Assembly (NCBI GenBank): GCA_902609885.1
Contig: CACLTT010000001.1
Span: 140,723-204,722, forward strand
Source: an uncultured Candidatus Hydrogenedens sp.
GTDB taxonomy: Bacteria; Desulfobacterota_D; UBA1144
Direction: 5' to 3'
Length of the DNA stretch: 64,000 bases
The first letter of the stretch is position 1, and each line of letters begins with the position of its first letter. Of the stretch, positions 8,690 to 21,708 are shown in pieces. The notes beneath the pieces were generated by a model. That model was not told the DNA's origin. It did not search any database and worked only from the letters and a program-made list of their open reading frames with translations. A program made the translations under genes and the position numbers.

Positions 8690-10804
8690 TTATATGTTTA
8701 CTTTTCTAGGCTTGCCCGCTGATTCTTGTTCACCAACTATTCCTTCGCGTTCCATCATTTCAATTATATTTGCAGCCCTGTTATATCCTATTTTTAACCT
8801 TCTTTGAACCATTGAGATAGAAGCTTGTTTGGTCTGGATTACTATCTCAAGAGCCTGATCATAAAGGGGATCTTTATTAACGTTTATATCATCATTATCT
8901 ATAGATTCCTCTGGAATTTTTGTTATTTCATTATTATAATCGGGAGGACTTTGGTCTTTTAAATGTGACGATATATTTTCTCTTTCTAAATCCGATATGA
9001 TTGACCCTTGAATCCTAATCAAGTTATTGGGCGGCTGCAGCAGTAGCATATCCCCTTTACCCAATAATTCTTCCGCTCCTGATGAGTCTAGTATAATCCT
9101 AGAATCAGTTTTTGATGAAACTGCAAATGAAATTCTAGCTGGAAAATTTGCTTTAATTAGCCCCGCAACGACATCAGCTGATGGTCTTTGACTAGCAACT
9201 ATCAAATGTATACCAGCGGCTCTTGCCATTTGCGATAATCTTGTAATCGATTCTTTTATTTCACTTGGGGCAACAAACATTAAATCTGCAAGTTCATCTA
9301 TTATAATTACTATGTAAGGAAGTATATCAGTAGAAGGATTATAGTCTTGATTCTTTTGAACCTTTTCATTGTAGGAATCAATGTCACGAACACCTATATC
9401 AGATAATAGTTTATATCTAGTTTCCATTTCTTTTACAGCCCATTTTAATGCTGCCGCAGATTTTTTAGGATCAGTTACTACTGGATGAAGGAGGTGAGGA
9501 ATATCTTCATATCCCGAAAGTTCAAGCATTTTGGGATCAATCATTATGAATCGTAAATCTTGAGGGGTTGCTTTGAATAGCATACTTGTGATTATACTAT
9601 GCAAAAAAACACTCTTCCCCGAGCCTGTAGTACCAGCAATCATTAAATGGGGTGCTTTCTTTAAATCCATAAATTTTGGTGTACCTGATATATCTTTTCC
9701 TAATGATAAAAAAATAGGGCTATTGTCTTTCATAAAGATATCTTTTGATAAAAGCTCTTTAAGATAAACAGTCTCTCTATTATCATTTGGTACCTCGATG
9801 CCAACTACATCTTTTCCTGGAATTGGAGCAATTATTCTTACTCTTGTTGCCTTTAATGCCATTGCTAAGTCATCAGACAAAGATGCAATTTTGTTTATTT
9901 TTGTCCCTGCCTCTGGCTTATATTCGTACATAGTTATTACTGGACCAGGTTTAATTTCAGTAATTTTTCCACTAATACCGAAATTCAATAGCTTATCTTC
10001 TATCCCTTTAGCTTTTTCAATAGCAATATTTTTATCGTACGGAATTTTAGGTCCCTTTGGGTCTTCCAAAAGGTTCAAGTCTGGTAGAGTAAAATCCATA
10101 TATTTCTTTTTTTTCTTTTTTTCGTCATTATCTATCGGTTCCGTTAGATCATTAAATTTTTTATCTAATATTTTATTTTCAGTAGTTTTTTGATTCTCTT
10201 TATCGATATTTATAGTAATTTCGTCATTCATTCCTAAATTATTTTCTTTTACTTTTTCTTTAATTTTCAATTTTGTCATTCTGAATATTATATTTTTTAA
10301 AATTTTAAAAATATCTTCATTTAATTGTTTTAGAGAGAAAATTAATATAAAAACATAAAAAAATGTTGTTCCTATACTTCCAGAAATATTAGTAACTAAA
10401 TAAGAAGAAATTTTATATGGAATTAGTCCTATAAATTCATGATTGTCAAAAAAAGCTATATATTTTCTAAAAAGAAAAATTAATCCACTCGATGATAAAG
10501 AAAGTAAAAAAATAAAAAAAATTTTTTTTGGGAGATCTTTTTTATTATTTTTGTAGAAATAATTTAATGATTTTTTGATAAAATAAAGGGATATGAATAA
10601 ACCACAAAATCCAAAAAAATAATAAAACTTTGATCCCAATAAAGAGCCATATAATCCTAAAATTGATTTTTTATCAGAAATTCCAAATACTTCTATAATA
10701 ATTCCAAGGCTAATAATTAAAAAAATTAATAAAATAAAAATTACCAATAAATATATAGGTACTTGTTTAAAAAAATTAGTTAATTTCTCTTTAATCTTTA
10801 TCAT
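8690..10804 (-). CDS. ftsK: DNA translocase FtsK
   Basis: Septum-anchored dsDNA motor that moves chromosome termini during division and helps resolve dimers. The N-terminus (about residues 1-175) holds several hydrophobic membrane segments, followed by a short charged linker (about 180-250) and the RecA-like motor with Walker A AGTTGSGKSVFLHS and Walker B IVIIIDELADLM. The last 65 residues form the gamma winged-helix domain (QALEIVIQTKQASISMVQRR) that reads polar KOPS sites. At 704 residues it has a short linker, as in many small genomes. It is convergent with pdxA and divergent from pyrD. Confidence 0.97.
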   Translation of the reverse strand: MIKIKEKLTNFFKQVPIYLLVIFILLIFLIISLGIIIEVFGISDKKSILGLYGSLLGSKFYYFFGFCGLFISLYFIKKSLNYFYKNNKKDLPKKIFFIFLLSLSSSGLIFLFRKYIAFFDNHEFIGLIPYKISSYLVTNISGSIGTTFFYVFILIFSLKQLNEDIFKILKNIIFRMTKLKIKEKVKENNLGMNDEITINIDKENQKTTENKILDKKFNDLTEPIDNDEKKKKKKYMDFTLPDLNLLEDPKGPKIPYDKNIAIEKAKGIEDKLLNFGISGKITEIKPGPVITMYEYKPEAGTKINKIASLSDDLAMALKATRVRIIAPIPGKDVVGIEVPNDNRETVYLKELLSKDIFMKDNSPIFLSLGKDISGTPKFMDLKKAPHLMIAGTTGSGKSVFLHSIITSMLFKATPQDLRFIMIDPKMLELSGYEDIPHLLHPVVTDPKKSAAALKWAVKEMETRYKLLSDIGVRDIDSYNEKVQKNQDYNPSTDILPYIVIIIDELADLMFVAPSEIKESITRLSQMARAAGIHLIVASQRPSADVVAGLIKANFPARISFAVSSKTDSRIILDSSGAEELLGKGDMLLLQPPNNLIRIQGSIISDLERENISSHLKDQSPPDYNNEITKIPEESIDNDDINVNKDPLYDQALEIVIQTKQASISMVQRRLKIGYNRAANIIEMMEREGIVGEQESAGKPRKVNI

Positions 10805-10890
10805 TTAGTTTTAGTATGAAAATAGCGAAGACTAAAAAATAAGTCAAATATAATTTTTATTAATATTATTTTTGAAGTAGAATAAAAAAA

Positions 10891-11934
10891 ATGCTATATA
10901 ATTTATTAAAACCTATAATATGGCAAATTAATCCTGAAATAGCTCATGATATTGTTATAAAACTTTTAAAAAATAATATTGTCAATTTATTTCTAAAATC
11001 AAAACCTAATGAAATACTTAAATGTAAATTAGGCAACATCGAGTTACCTTCTCCCATAGGTTTAGCGGCAGGATTCGATAAAAATTTTGAAGTATTTGAT
11101 AAAATGTTTAATTTAGGATTTGGGTTTGTTGAAGCTGGAACCGTAACACCTCTACCTCAGTCAGGAAATGAGAAGCCTAGGATTTTTAGGCTTCAAGAAG
11201 ATGAAGCTCTAATTAATAGATTGGGTTTCAATAATAAAGGCTTGTCAGTCATTAAAGACAATATATTGTCTAAATATAGCAGGTTCATATCTCACAAATT
11301 AGGAGCAAACATTGGTCCGAATAAAGATTCGACTAATAGAATTGGTGATTATGTAACTTGTTATAATTCCTTAGTGAAGTTTACTGACTATATAACAGTC
11401 AATATTTCATCGCCTAACACGCCTGGTCTCAGAAATTTTGAAAATAAAGAAATTGATGATCTTCTTAATGAATTAAGTAGAAATAGGCAAAATAGTAAAA
11501 GTATTTTTATTAAAATATCCCCTGACTTAGAGAGAAATGATCTTGAGGAATCTATAAATAAAATATTGAACTATGGAATGGATGGAGTTGTTCTTACAAA
11601 TACTTCAATAGCAAGACCTCAATATTTACAGTCAAAATTTTCATCTGAAAAAGGTGGATTATCAGGGAAGCCACTGCAAGATAAATCTCGTGAATCAATT
11701 TCTATAGCATTTAAAATTACTCAAAATCAAATCCCTATAATAGGTGTAGGCGGTATTTTTGACCATAATGATGTGATAAATTCTTTAAAGGCAGGAGCCA
11801 GTGCCGTACAAATATATACTGGTTTAATATATAGAGGCCCAGGCATAGCTCGTAATATCAATGATGAATTAGTAAATTATTTAAGAATAAACGGACTTAA
11901 AAATATTTCAGAATTAATTGGTATTAATCATTAG
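10891..11934 (+). CDS. pyrD: Dihydroorotate dehydrogenase, quinone-dependent (class 2)
   Basis: Membrane-associated flavoenzyme that oxidises dihydroorotate to orotate and passes electrons to quinone. Visible are GLAAGFDKNFE, EAGTVTPLPQSGNEKPR, NRLGFNNKG, the class 2 active-site segment VNISSPNTPGLR, KISPDL, GGLSGKPLQ and IIGVGGI. The N-terminal segment (LLKPIIWQINPEIAHDIVIKLL) is the membrane-binding helix typical of class 2. Length is 347 residues. It runs into the convergent ptr1-like gene with a 21-base overlap at the 3' ends. A separate pyrF lies at 30 kb. Confidence 0.97.
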   Translation: MLYNLLKPIIWQINPEIAHDIVIKLLKNNIVNLFLKSKPNEILKCKLGNIELPSPIGLAAGFDKNFEVFDKMFNLGFGFVEAGTVTPLPQSGNEKPRIFRLQEDEALINRLGFNNKGLSVIKDNILSKYSRFISHKLGANIGPNKDSTNRIGDYVTCYNSLVKFTDYITVNISSPNTPGLRNFENKEIDDLLNELSRNRQNSKSIFIKISPDLERNDLEESINKILNYGMDGVVLTNTSIARPQYLQSKFSSEKGGLSGKPLQDKSRESISIAFKITQNQIPIIGVGGIFDHNDVINSLKAGASAVQIYTGLIYRGPGIARNINDELVNYLRINGLKNISELIGINH

Positions 11935-12633
11935 TTTTTCACCATTATCAATATTGAAAATTTGACCGTTTATTTTTTTATTTTTAATAATATAATCAAT
12001 AATATTTAAAATTGCCGATATTCCTTCTTCTGACTTATAATTTTTTTTATATAAGTTTTTAATTTTTTTATTATTAGGCTTTAGTACCGGCCCCAAGTTG
12101 ATGGAATTCATTCTAACGCTATTTTTTAGATTTTTTGAAAATGTTCTAGTGAGCGCATCAAGCCCCATTTTAGAAATTATATAACTACTGAATTTTGTCC
12201 ATTGATTCGTTAAACAAACAGCATCTCCAATATTTATAATATTCCCCGATGATTTTTTAATCATATGCTCGCTTATATGCTTAGACAAAAGAATCGGAGA
12301 AATTAAATTAATATTTAAATTTTTTAGTATTATATTATCCGAATTCTTATCCTCAATAAAAATTGATGCATTATTAATTAGTAAATCGATTGTGCCAAAT
12401 TTTTTTATGCATTGATTTGAAAATTTTTTAATATTATTAATGTTATTAAAATCATATTTTATAATTTTCGAGGTTATACCATGCTCAAACAATAATTTTT
12501 TTAAATTTTTTGCATCGTTAGCACTTTGATTATAATGAATAAGTGGCTGATAGTTATTATTAGCAAGATGTATTACTATCTCTCTGCCTATTCGCTTAGC
12601 ACTACCAGTTACCAGAGCTATTTTTTTATTCAT
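11914..12633 (-). CDS. Short-chain dehydrogenase resembling pteridine reductase (PTR1/FolM type)
   Basis: Classical SDR with TGSAKRIGREI, LLINNASIF and the YxxxK motif YIISK. The N-terminal SAKRIG followed by LIHYNQSANDA closely resembles pteridine reductase 1 (AKRLG and LHYHRSAAEA), which reduces biopterin and folate with NADPH. FolM-type enzymes can replace dihydrofolate reductase or make tetrahydromonapterin. Length is 239 residues. It ends the minus-strand parA-to-here operon, overlapping the upstream JAMM gene by 8 bases. Pterin reduction is of interest given the pterin operon at 36.7 kb. Other SDR substrates cannot be excluded. Confidence 0.72.
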   Translation of the reverse strand: MNKKIALVTGSAKRIGREIVIHLANNNYQPLIHYNQSANDAKNLKKLLFEHGITSKIIKYDFNNINNIKKFSNQCIKKFGTIDLLINNASIFIEDKNSDNIILKNLNINLISPILLSKHISEHMIKKSSGNIINIGDAVCLTNQWTKFSSYIISKMGLDALTRTFSKNLKNSVRMNSINLGPVLKPNNKKIKNLYKKNYKSEEGISAILNIIDYIIKNKKINGQIFNIDNGEKLMINTN

Positions 12634-13051
12634 ATATATCAGTTGTCATTTCTTGAAAAATGTCTTCTTTTTCATTAATTTCCCAGGAAATAAGATCCTT
12701 GTATTTATTATCATAAATTGAATAAATCATATAAACCATTTCAGGCCATGCATATAATTTGTCAGTTTCAGATGCTATTGCTGGGTGATTTGGATGAGAA
12801 TGATAAATTCCGATAATTGATCTACCCAAGTCTTTAGCTATTTTTTCGCCTTGAATATAGTCTTTAGGATTCAGCTCGTATCTATCAACAGCTCTTTTAG
12901 TATTTATATTCTGACATTCATGAAAATTTTCAACTTCATAGCCTGCATTTTTTCTATTTCCTATTAATATTCCACAAACTTCGTTAGGAAACCCTTTTTC
13001 ACAAATTTTAATAAGTTTTTCATTTATAGTTTTTGATATTCTTACCACCAC
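12626..13051 (-). CDS. JAMM/MPN+ metalloprotease, Mec+-like
   Basis: Short 141-residue JAB1/MPN protease. The zinc motif is complete: an early Glu in NEVCGILIGNR and YHSHPNHPAIASETD (H-x-H-Px7Sx2D pattern). In Mycobacterium, Mec+ clips cysteine off the C-terminus of the carrier protein CysO after CysM has added it. Here the gene follows directly on a CysM-like synthase with a 10-base overlap, which fits that protein-thiocarboxylate route. No ThiS/CysO-like carrier gene is seen beside it. The alternative is a general JAMM peptidase acting on another ubiquitin-like carrier. Confidence 0.82.
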   Translation of the reverse strand: MVVRISKTINEKLIKICEKGFPNEVCGILIGNRKNAGYEVENFHECQNINTKRAVDRYELNPKDYIQGEKIAKDLGRSIIGIYHSHPNHPAIASETDKLYAWPEMVYMIYSIYDNKYKDLISWEINEKEDIFQEMTTDIYE

Positions 13052-13965
13052 ACTCCTCCGCTTAAATATCTATATCCACCATCTGGGATAACACATACAA
13101 TATTTGCAACATCAGTTTTTTTGAGTTCTTCAAGAGCAGCTAAAACTACAGCTCCACCTGAATGTCCAACAAACATACCCTCAAGTTTTACTAGATCTTC
13201 CATGATTTCATATGATTTTTCAGTATTTGCCCAATAAGTTAAGTCAATACAGTTATCAGTATATATTCCAGGGATTATCGAAGTAGGGATATGCTTAAGA
13301 CCCTCAAGACCATGAAGAGAGCTATCTGGTTGGACAGCAATAACTTTTATATTAGGATTTTTTTCTTTTAGAAATTTAGAGGTTCCCGTAACAGTTCCAC
13401 TAGTCCCAATACCAGCTACAAAATGTGTAATATCTCCGTTCATTTGCTCCCAGATTTCTGGACCAGTAGTATTATAATGTGCTATAGGATTAGCAGGATT
13501 ATTATACTGATCTGGCATAAAATATTTATCTGAATATTTTTTTGCAAGCTTTCTAGCTTCTAGTATTGCTCCATCGGAACCTTCAAATGGACTAGAAAAA
13601 ATAATTTTTGCCCCGTATGCCTCAAGTGTTTTTTTTCTTTCAATGTTGATATTCTCTGGTGTTACAAGTTCCACTTTAAATCCCAGTGCTGATCCTATCA
13701 TCGCATATGCTATAGCAGTATTTCCAGAAGAAGAATCCATTATAGTTTTTTTATAATTTAATTTCTTATCTTTTATTCCATTTTCAATCATGGAAAGTGC
13801 TGCACGATCTTTTATTGAGCCGCCTGGATTAAACCATTCTGCTTTTATATAAATTTTTTTATCTGGTGACAAATCCTTAAATCCAGAAAGTTTAATCATT
13901 GGAGTTTCCCCGATTATATCAACAATTGAGTCAATATTTGCGAGTTCATTTGATATTTTGCTCAT
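13042..13965 (-). CDS. cysM: Cysteine synthase, CysM-like
   Basis: PLP-dependent synthase of the OASS family. The PLP lysine sits in NPGGSIKDRAA, with the SSGNTAIAYA substrate loop, GIGTSGTVTGT phosphate loop and a serine-glycine rich HSGGAVV near the end. The segment TPENINIERKKTLEAYGAKI and the C-terminal YLSGGVWW tail resemble mycobacterial CysM, which uses O-phosphoserine and a thiocarboxylated carrier protein. Coupling to a JAMM protease supports that, but ordinary sulfide-dependent synthesis is possible. The track start (13983) adds six residues; the ATG at 13965 is preferred. 33 bases separate it from purQ. Confidence 0.85.
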   Translation of the reverse strand: MSKISNELANIDSIVDIIGETPMIKLSGFKDLSPDKKIYIKAEWFNPGGSIKDRAALSMIENGIKDKKLNYKKTIMDSSSGNTAIAYAMIGSALGFKVELVTPENINIERKKTLEAYGAKIIFSSPFEGSDGAILEARKLAKKYSDKYFMPDQYNNPANPIAHYNTTGPEIWEQMNGDITHFVAGIGTSGTVTGTSKFLKEKNPNIKVIAVQPDSSLHGLEGLKHIPTSIIPGIYTDNCIDLTYWANTEKSYEIMEDLVKLEGMFVGHSGGAVVLAALEELKKTDVANIVCVIPDGGYRYLSGGVWW

Positions 13966-13998
13966 TGAAATTAAATTTAACACATTCTGAGGAATGTA

Positions 13999-14700
13999 TT
14001 AATAATTATGATAATTGATAATTGATTTAAAGAATCTGATTCCGTCTATATTATTAAATACTTTTTCGCTAACTCTTTCAGGGTGGGGCATTAACCCAAC
14101 AACATTTCCTTCTTTATTAGTAACTCCAGCTATATTTAATAATGAGCCATTCGGATTAGACTTTTTTGTAATATCTCCATTTTCACTACAATATGAAAAA
14201 ATTATTTGATCATTATCTTTCAAACTTTTCAATATTTTTTTATCCACATAATAGTTCCCTTCAGCATGTGCAATAGGTATTCTAATGACCTCATTACTGC
14301 TATATAAATTAGTAAATCTAGAATTGTTGTTAACCTTTAAATTTATATCTTTACATATAAATTTAAGATTTGTATTTCTAATGAGAGTTCCTGGAAGCAA
14401 TTTTAGTTCAGTTAATATCTGAAAGCCATTACAAATCCCTATTATAGATCCACCTTGATTTGCAAATCTTATCAAAGCTTTAGAAATTCTACTTTGAGAC
14501 GCAATTGAACCTGTCCTTAGATAATCACCATATGAAAACCCACCTGGAACAACAACGCAATCAACTTTTGAAATCGATGTTTCATTATGCCAAATTACTT
14601 TGCAATTTTGCTTTAGCACCTTACTTATTACATGAAAACAGTCACGTTCGCAGTTTGTGCCAGGAAAATTTAATATTGCAAAATTAATTTTTTTCATCAT
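13999..14700 (-). CDS. purQ: Phosphoribosylformylglycinamidine synthase subunit PurQ (glutaminase)
   Basis: Class I glutamine amidotransferase subunit that supplies ammonia to PurL in purine synthesis. The N-terminal LNFPGTNCERDC, nucleophile cysteine in IIGICNGFQIL and the late histidine block GLMPHPER are intact. Length is 233 residues. It overlaps purS by 17 bases, giving the purS-purQ arrangement used by bacteria with the split, short PurL. purL itself is not in the window. The track starts at a double methionine; either could be used. Confidence 0.96.
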   Translation of the reverse strand: MMKKINFAILNFPGTNCERDCFHVISKVLKQNCKVIWHNETSISKVDCVVVPGGFSYGDYLRTGSIASQSRISKALIRFANQGGSIIGICNGFQILTELKLLPGTLIRNTNLKFICKDINLKVNNNSRFTNLYSSNEVIRIPIAHAEGNYYVDKKILKSLKDNDQIIFSYCSENGDITKKSNPNGSLLNIAGVTNKEGNVVGLMPHPERVSEKVFNNIDGIRFFKSIINYHNY

Positions 14701-14944
14701 TTATTTTAAAAGTATATTTTTCAATCACTTCGTTTACTAAAAGTTTTTTACATAATTGAATAACAATTTGAGAGCATTTCTTTTTATTGGCTGCTTTTAT
14801 TTTAAAAGTTATTTTTTTTCCAACTTTGAATTCTGTAGCATCTAAATTGGATATATTTTTAAGAGAATTTTCAATAGCTTCTCCTTGTGGGTCAAGAACG
14901 CTACCTATAGGCATTATATTTAAATCGATTGTAAATTTAGGCAT
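14684..14944 (-). CDS. purS: Phosphoribosylformylglycinamidine synthase subunit PurS
   Basis: Small 86-residue subunit that bridges PurQ and PurL and helps ammonia transfer. It shows the family pattern DPQGEAIENSL and a central TEFKVGKKITFKI strand-turn. It overlaps parB at the start (8 bases) and purQ at the end, so the chromosome-partition and purine genes share a transcript. Confidence 0.93.
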   Translation of the reverse strand: MPKFTIDLNIMPIGSVLDPQGEAIENSLKNISNLDATEFKVGKKITFKIKAANKKKCSQIVIQLCKKLLVNEVIEKYTFKINDEKN

Positions 14945-15803
14945 TTTTTTTGAAAAATTTAATTAAATTATTTAGCTCCTCCATACTGTCATATCTTATT
15001 TCAACTTTACCCTTATTTCCATTACCTTTCACTTTAATGATTAAACCCATCTGGAGTTCCATTTCTTTTTTTAGATTATCTAGATACATATCATTATTAT
15101 CAGAAGTATTAGAGTTTTTCTTATTTTTTTGGGTCTTTGCTATTTTTTCAATATCTCTAACACTTAGATTTTTCATAATTATTTGCTCTGCAATTTTTAT
15201 TATTTCATTCTCACTACCTAGTGCTAAGAGAGCTATTGCATGACCTCTGGATATTTTTCCTTCTATTATCGAATTAAGAACCTTTTTTGGTAATTCTAAT
15301 ATTCGCAAGGTATTACTGATACTAGCTCTTTTTTTACCAGTGACTTTTATTAATTGTTCATTAGAAAAATTATATTTTTCTATTAAATCTTTTATAGCCA
15401 TTGCAGCCTCAACTGGATTTAAGTTTTCTCTTTGAATATTTTCAACTAAAGCTAATTCAAATAGATTTTTATCATCTATATTTATTATGTTTACTGGAAC
15501 TTTTTTTATTCCTGCTATTTGAGAGGCTCTCCATCTCCTTTCTCCAGCTATTATTGTAAATTTACCATCATCATTATTTTTTACAGTAATAGGCTGTAAC
15601 AACCCATGCGCCTTAATAGACTCTGATAAATCCTTCAAGGATTCTTCATCAAATCTTTTCCTTGGTTGATCACTATTTGGAAGAAGGTCATTAATGAATA
15701 ATTCACTATTTTTGTTTATGTTAGAAGAATTTGAACTATTGTTAGAACGAATAAGTGAATCCAATCCTTTACCAAGAGATTTTTTCAATATAAGTTCCTC
15801 CAT
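14937..15803 (-). CDS. parB: Chromosome-partitioning protein ParB
   Basis: CTP-dependent DNA clamp that loads at parS sites and works with ParA in origin segregation. The N-terminus has the ParA-stimulating KKSLGKGLDSLI. The CTP-binding core has PRKRFDEESLKDLSESIK and IIAGERRWRAS. A helix-turn-helix follows (VTGKKRASISNTLRILELP), with a C-terminal dimerisation segment. Length is 288 residues. It overlaps parA by 35 bases. No convincing parS site was found nearby. Confidence 0.96.
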   Translation of the reverse strand: MEELILKKSLGKGLDSLIRSNNSSNSSNINKNSELFINDLLPNSDQPRKRFDEESLKDLSESIKAHGLLQPITVKNNDDGKFTIIAGERRWRASQIAGIKKVPVNIINIDDKNLFELALVENIQRENLNPVEAAMAIKDLIEKYNFSNEQLIKVTGKKRASISNTLRILELPKKVLNSIIEGKISRGHAIALLALGSENEIIKIAEQIIMKNLSVRDIEKIAKTQKNKKNSNTSDNNDMYLDNLKKEMELQMGLIIKVKGNGNKGKVEIRYDSMEELNNLIKFFKKNA

Positions 15804-16572
15804 TGTTTAATATAAGTTCTTTTGACAACTCCATATAGGATTTGGAGCCCAAACAATATTTATCATAATTAAATATACATTTTCCAAAGCTAGGGCTTTC
15901 GGCTAGCTTAACATTTTTTGGGATAATTGTTTTCATAACTTGATCTCCAAAAAAATTTTTTACTTCGTTTACAACTGTTTTGCATATATTATTTCTTGAA
16001 TCAAACATTGTTAATACAAAACCTTCTATATCTAAATTTTCATTTATTCTCTCTCTAACTAGATTTATTGTTTTATTCAATTGAGCTAATCCTTCCATTG
16101 CATAAAATTCACATTGTATTGGAACTAGTATTGCATTCGAAGCTGATAAAGCATTGATCGATAATAAGCTTAGCGATGGAGGACAGTCTATAATGATAAA
16201 GTCAAAATCCTTAATATCTTCAAAATTAATATTCTTTTTTAATATGTTTTCTCTATGTTCAACATCATGTAATTCTATGTCTGCACCAGCTAATTCTGCT
16301 GTGGCAGGACATATATATATTTTTTTATTATCAGTAATTTCAATTTTTTTTATAATATTATTAATCTTTTCTTTTCCACTTAATAAATCATATGTAGTTA
16401 AATTAAGATCTTCTTTATTTATTCCTAAGCCACTTGTGGCATTGCCTTGAGGATCGAGGTCTATTATAAGAATTTTTTTACTTAACAAGGAAAGCCCAGC
16501 TGCTAAGTTAACTACAGTTGTAGTCTTTCCTACTCCACCTTTTTGATTAATGACTGCAATAACTTTTGGCAT
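15769..16572 (-). CDS. parA: Chromosome-partitioning ATPase ParA (Soj)
   Basis: Deviant Walker A ATPase that forms a nucleoid gradient used by ParB-parS complexes. The N-terminus reads AVINQKGGVGKTTTVVNLAAGLS, with the switch DLDPQGNATSGLG and Walker B FIIIDCPPSLSLL. Length is 267 residues. The ATG lies 56 bases from the rRNA promoter -35 box, transcribed in the opposite direction. It heads the seven-gene minus-strand operon parA-parB-purS-purQ-cysM-mec-ptr1. Confidence 0.97.
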   Translation of the reverse strand: MPKVIAVINQKGGVGKTTTVVNLAAGLSLLSKKILIIDLDPQGNATSGLGINKEDLNLTTYDLLSGKEKINNIIKKIEITDNKKIYICPATAELAGADIELHDVEHRENILKKNINFEDIKDFDFIIIDCPPSLSLLSINALSASNAILVPIQCEFYAMEGLAQLNKTINLVRERINENLDIEGFVLTMFDSRNNICKTVVNEVKNFFGDQVMKTIIPKNVKLAESPSFGKCIFNYDKYCLGSKSYMELSKELILNNGGTYIEKISW

Positions 16573-16627
16573 TTTTAGTATTATATAGCCAAAAATTAAT
16601 ATAATAAAAATATATTTTAGAAGTTTC

Positions 16628-16655
16628 TTGACAATTACTTGGATTGATATAAATT
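16628..16655 (+). promoter_or_regulatory. rRNA operon promoter
   Basis: A consensus -35 TTGACA (16628-16633) is followed by an AT-rich -10 region, either TATAAA at 16648-16653 (14-base spacer) or TAAATT at 16650-16655 (16-base spacer). It is the only strong hexamer pair in the 175-base gap between parA and 16S. The position, about 90 bases upstream of mature 16S, fits an rRNA leader. Confidence 0.7.
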
Positions 16656-16663
16656 AATTAGCT

Positions 16664-16677
16664 CCACGTTTTCGTGG
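16664..16677 (+). other. Short leader hairpin in the rRNA transcript
   Basis: CCACG-TTTT-CGTGG forms a perfect 5-bp stem with a 4-base loop just downstream of the -10 region. It may be part of an antitermination (nut-like) leader, but no boxA sequence was recognised beside it. Confidence 0.45.
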
Positions 16678-16695
16678 GTGATATTTGAAAATTTA

Positions 16696-16723
16696 TTAGA
16701 AGATACGTGTGAGTTTTTCGAGC
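16696..16723 (+). repeat. 5' arm of the 16S rRNA processing stem
   Basis: TTAGAAGATACGTGTGAG and the following TTTTTCGAGC are nearly the reverse complement of 18279-18307 downstream of 16S. Pairing would enclose the whole 16S gene in a long stem, the usual RNase III processing structure. Confidence 0.75.
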
Positions 16724-16747
16724 CAATTAAATTAAACAAAATCTTTT

Positions 16748-18261
<1,514 letters not shown>

Positions 18262-18278
18262 AACTGGAGTATTCCAGT

Positions 18279-18307
18279 GCTCGATACTTTCACGTGTCTT
18301 CTTCTAA
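18279..18307 (+). repeat. 3' arm of the 16S rRNA processing stem
   Basis: GCTCGATACTTTCACGTGTC followed by TTCTTCTAA pairs with 16696-16723. A separate small hairpin CTGGA-GTAT-TCCAG (about 18264-18277) lies between the 16S end and this arm. The CACGTG inside the arm explains a parS-like look-alike at this place. Confidence 0.75.
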
Positions 18308-18323
18308 ACATTCAACTTCAGCG

Positions 18324-18397
<74 letters not shown>

Positions 18398-18420
18398 TAA
18401 GATAGAGCTCTGAATTACAG

Positions 18421-18493
18421 GGGGGTGTAGCTCAGTTGGGAGAGCGCCTGCTTTGCAAGCAGGAGGTCGTCGGTTCGATCCCGATCACCTCCA
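18421..18493 (+). tRNA. tRNA-Ala (TGC)
   Basis: Acceptor GGGGGTG pairs with CACCTCC (one G-U pair). D arm AGCTCAGTTGGGAGAGC, anticodon loop TTTGCAA (TGC) and T arm GTCGGTTCGATCCCGAT are clear. No encoded CCA. It lies 23 bases after tRNA-Ile in the 16S-23S spacer. Confidence 0.97.
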
Positions 18494-18530
18494 GAACTCT
18501 CATCTTTTTGTTTATAAAACAGAGTTATTT

Positions 18531-18555
18531 GAAAATTTAAGAGAAGGCAATAAAT
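18531..18555 (+). repeat. 5' arm of the 23S rRNA processing stem
   Basis: AAATTTAAGAGAAGGCAATA is the near reverse complement of ATTATTGCCTTCTTTTAAAT at about 21657-21681 downstream of 23S. Pairing encloses the 23S gene. A second, inner pairing joins TACTTCGTAATTAAG (18619-18633) with CTTAATTACGAAGTA (21621-21635). Confidence 0.75.
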
Positions 18556-18626
18556 ATTGATTGAGATTAATTATAATTATTAATCAAAGATCCTTGGTGA
18601 AATGGATAAGTACATATGTACTTCGT

Positions 18627-21629
<3,003 letters not shown>

Positions 21630-21655
21630 GAAGTATGTAAATACTTATTCATTTT

Positions 21656-21681
21656 TTATTATTGCCTTCTTTTAAATTTTT
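21656..21681 (+). repeat. 3' arm of the 23S rRNA processing stem
   Basis: ATTATTGCCTTCTTTTAAAT pairs with 18531-18555. Beyond it only about 28 bases remain before the convergent dipeptidase gene, so the rRNA transcript probably ends here. No strong GC hairpin with a T-run was seen. Confidence 0.72.
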
Positions 21682-21708
21682 AGATAGCTAGAAATCTCTT
21701 AATTAATT

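Noticed and set aside
18288-18298. TTTCACGTG-like core resembling a parS site near parAB
   Set aside because: It is part of the 16S processing stem and lacks the full symmetrical parS sequence.
21630-21708. 5S rRNA gene after 23S
   Set aside because: The segment is occupied by the processing-stem arm and AT-rich sequence; too short for a 115-base 5S.
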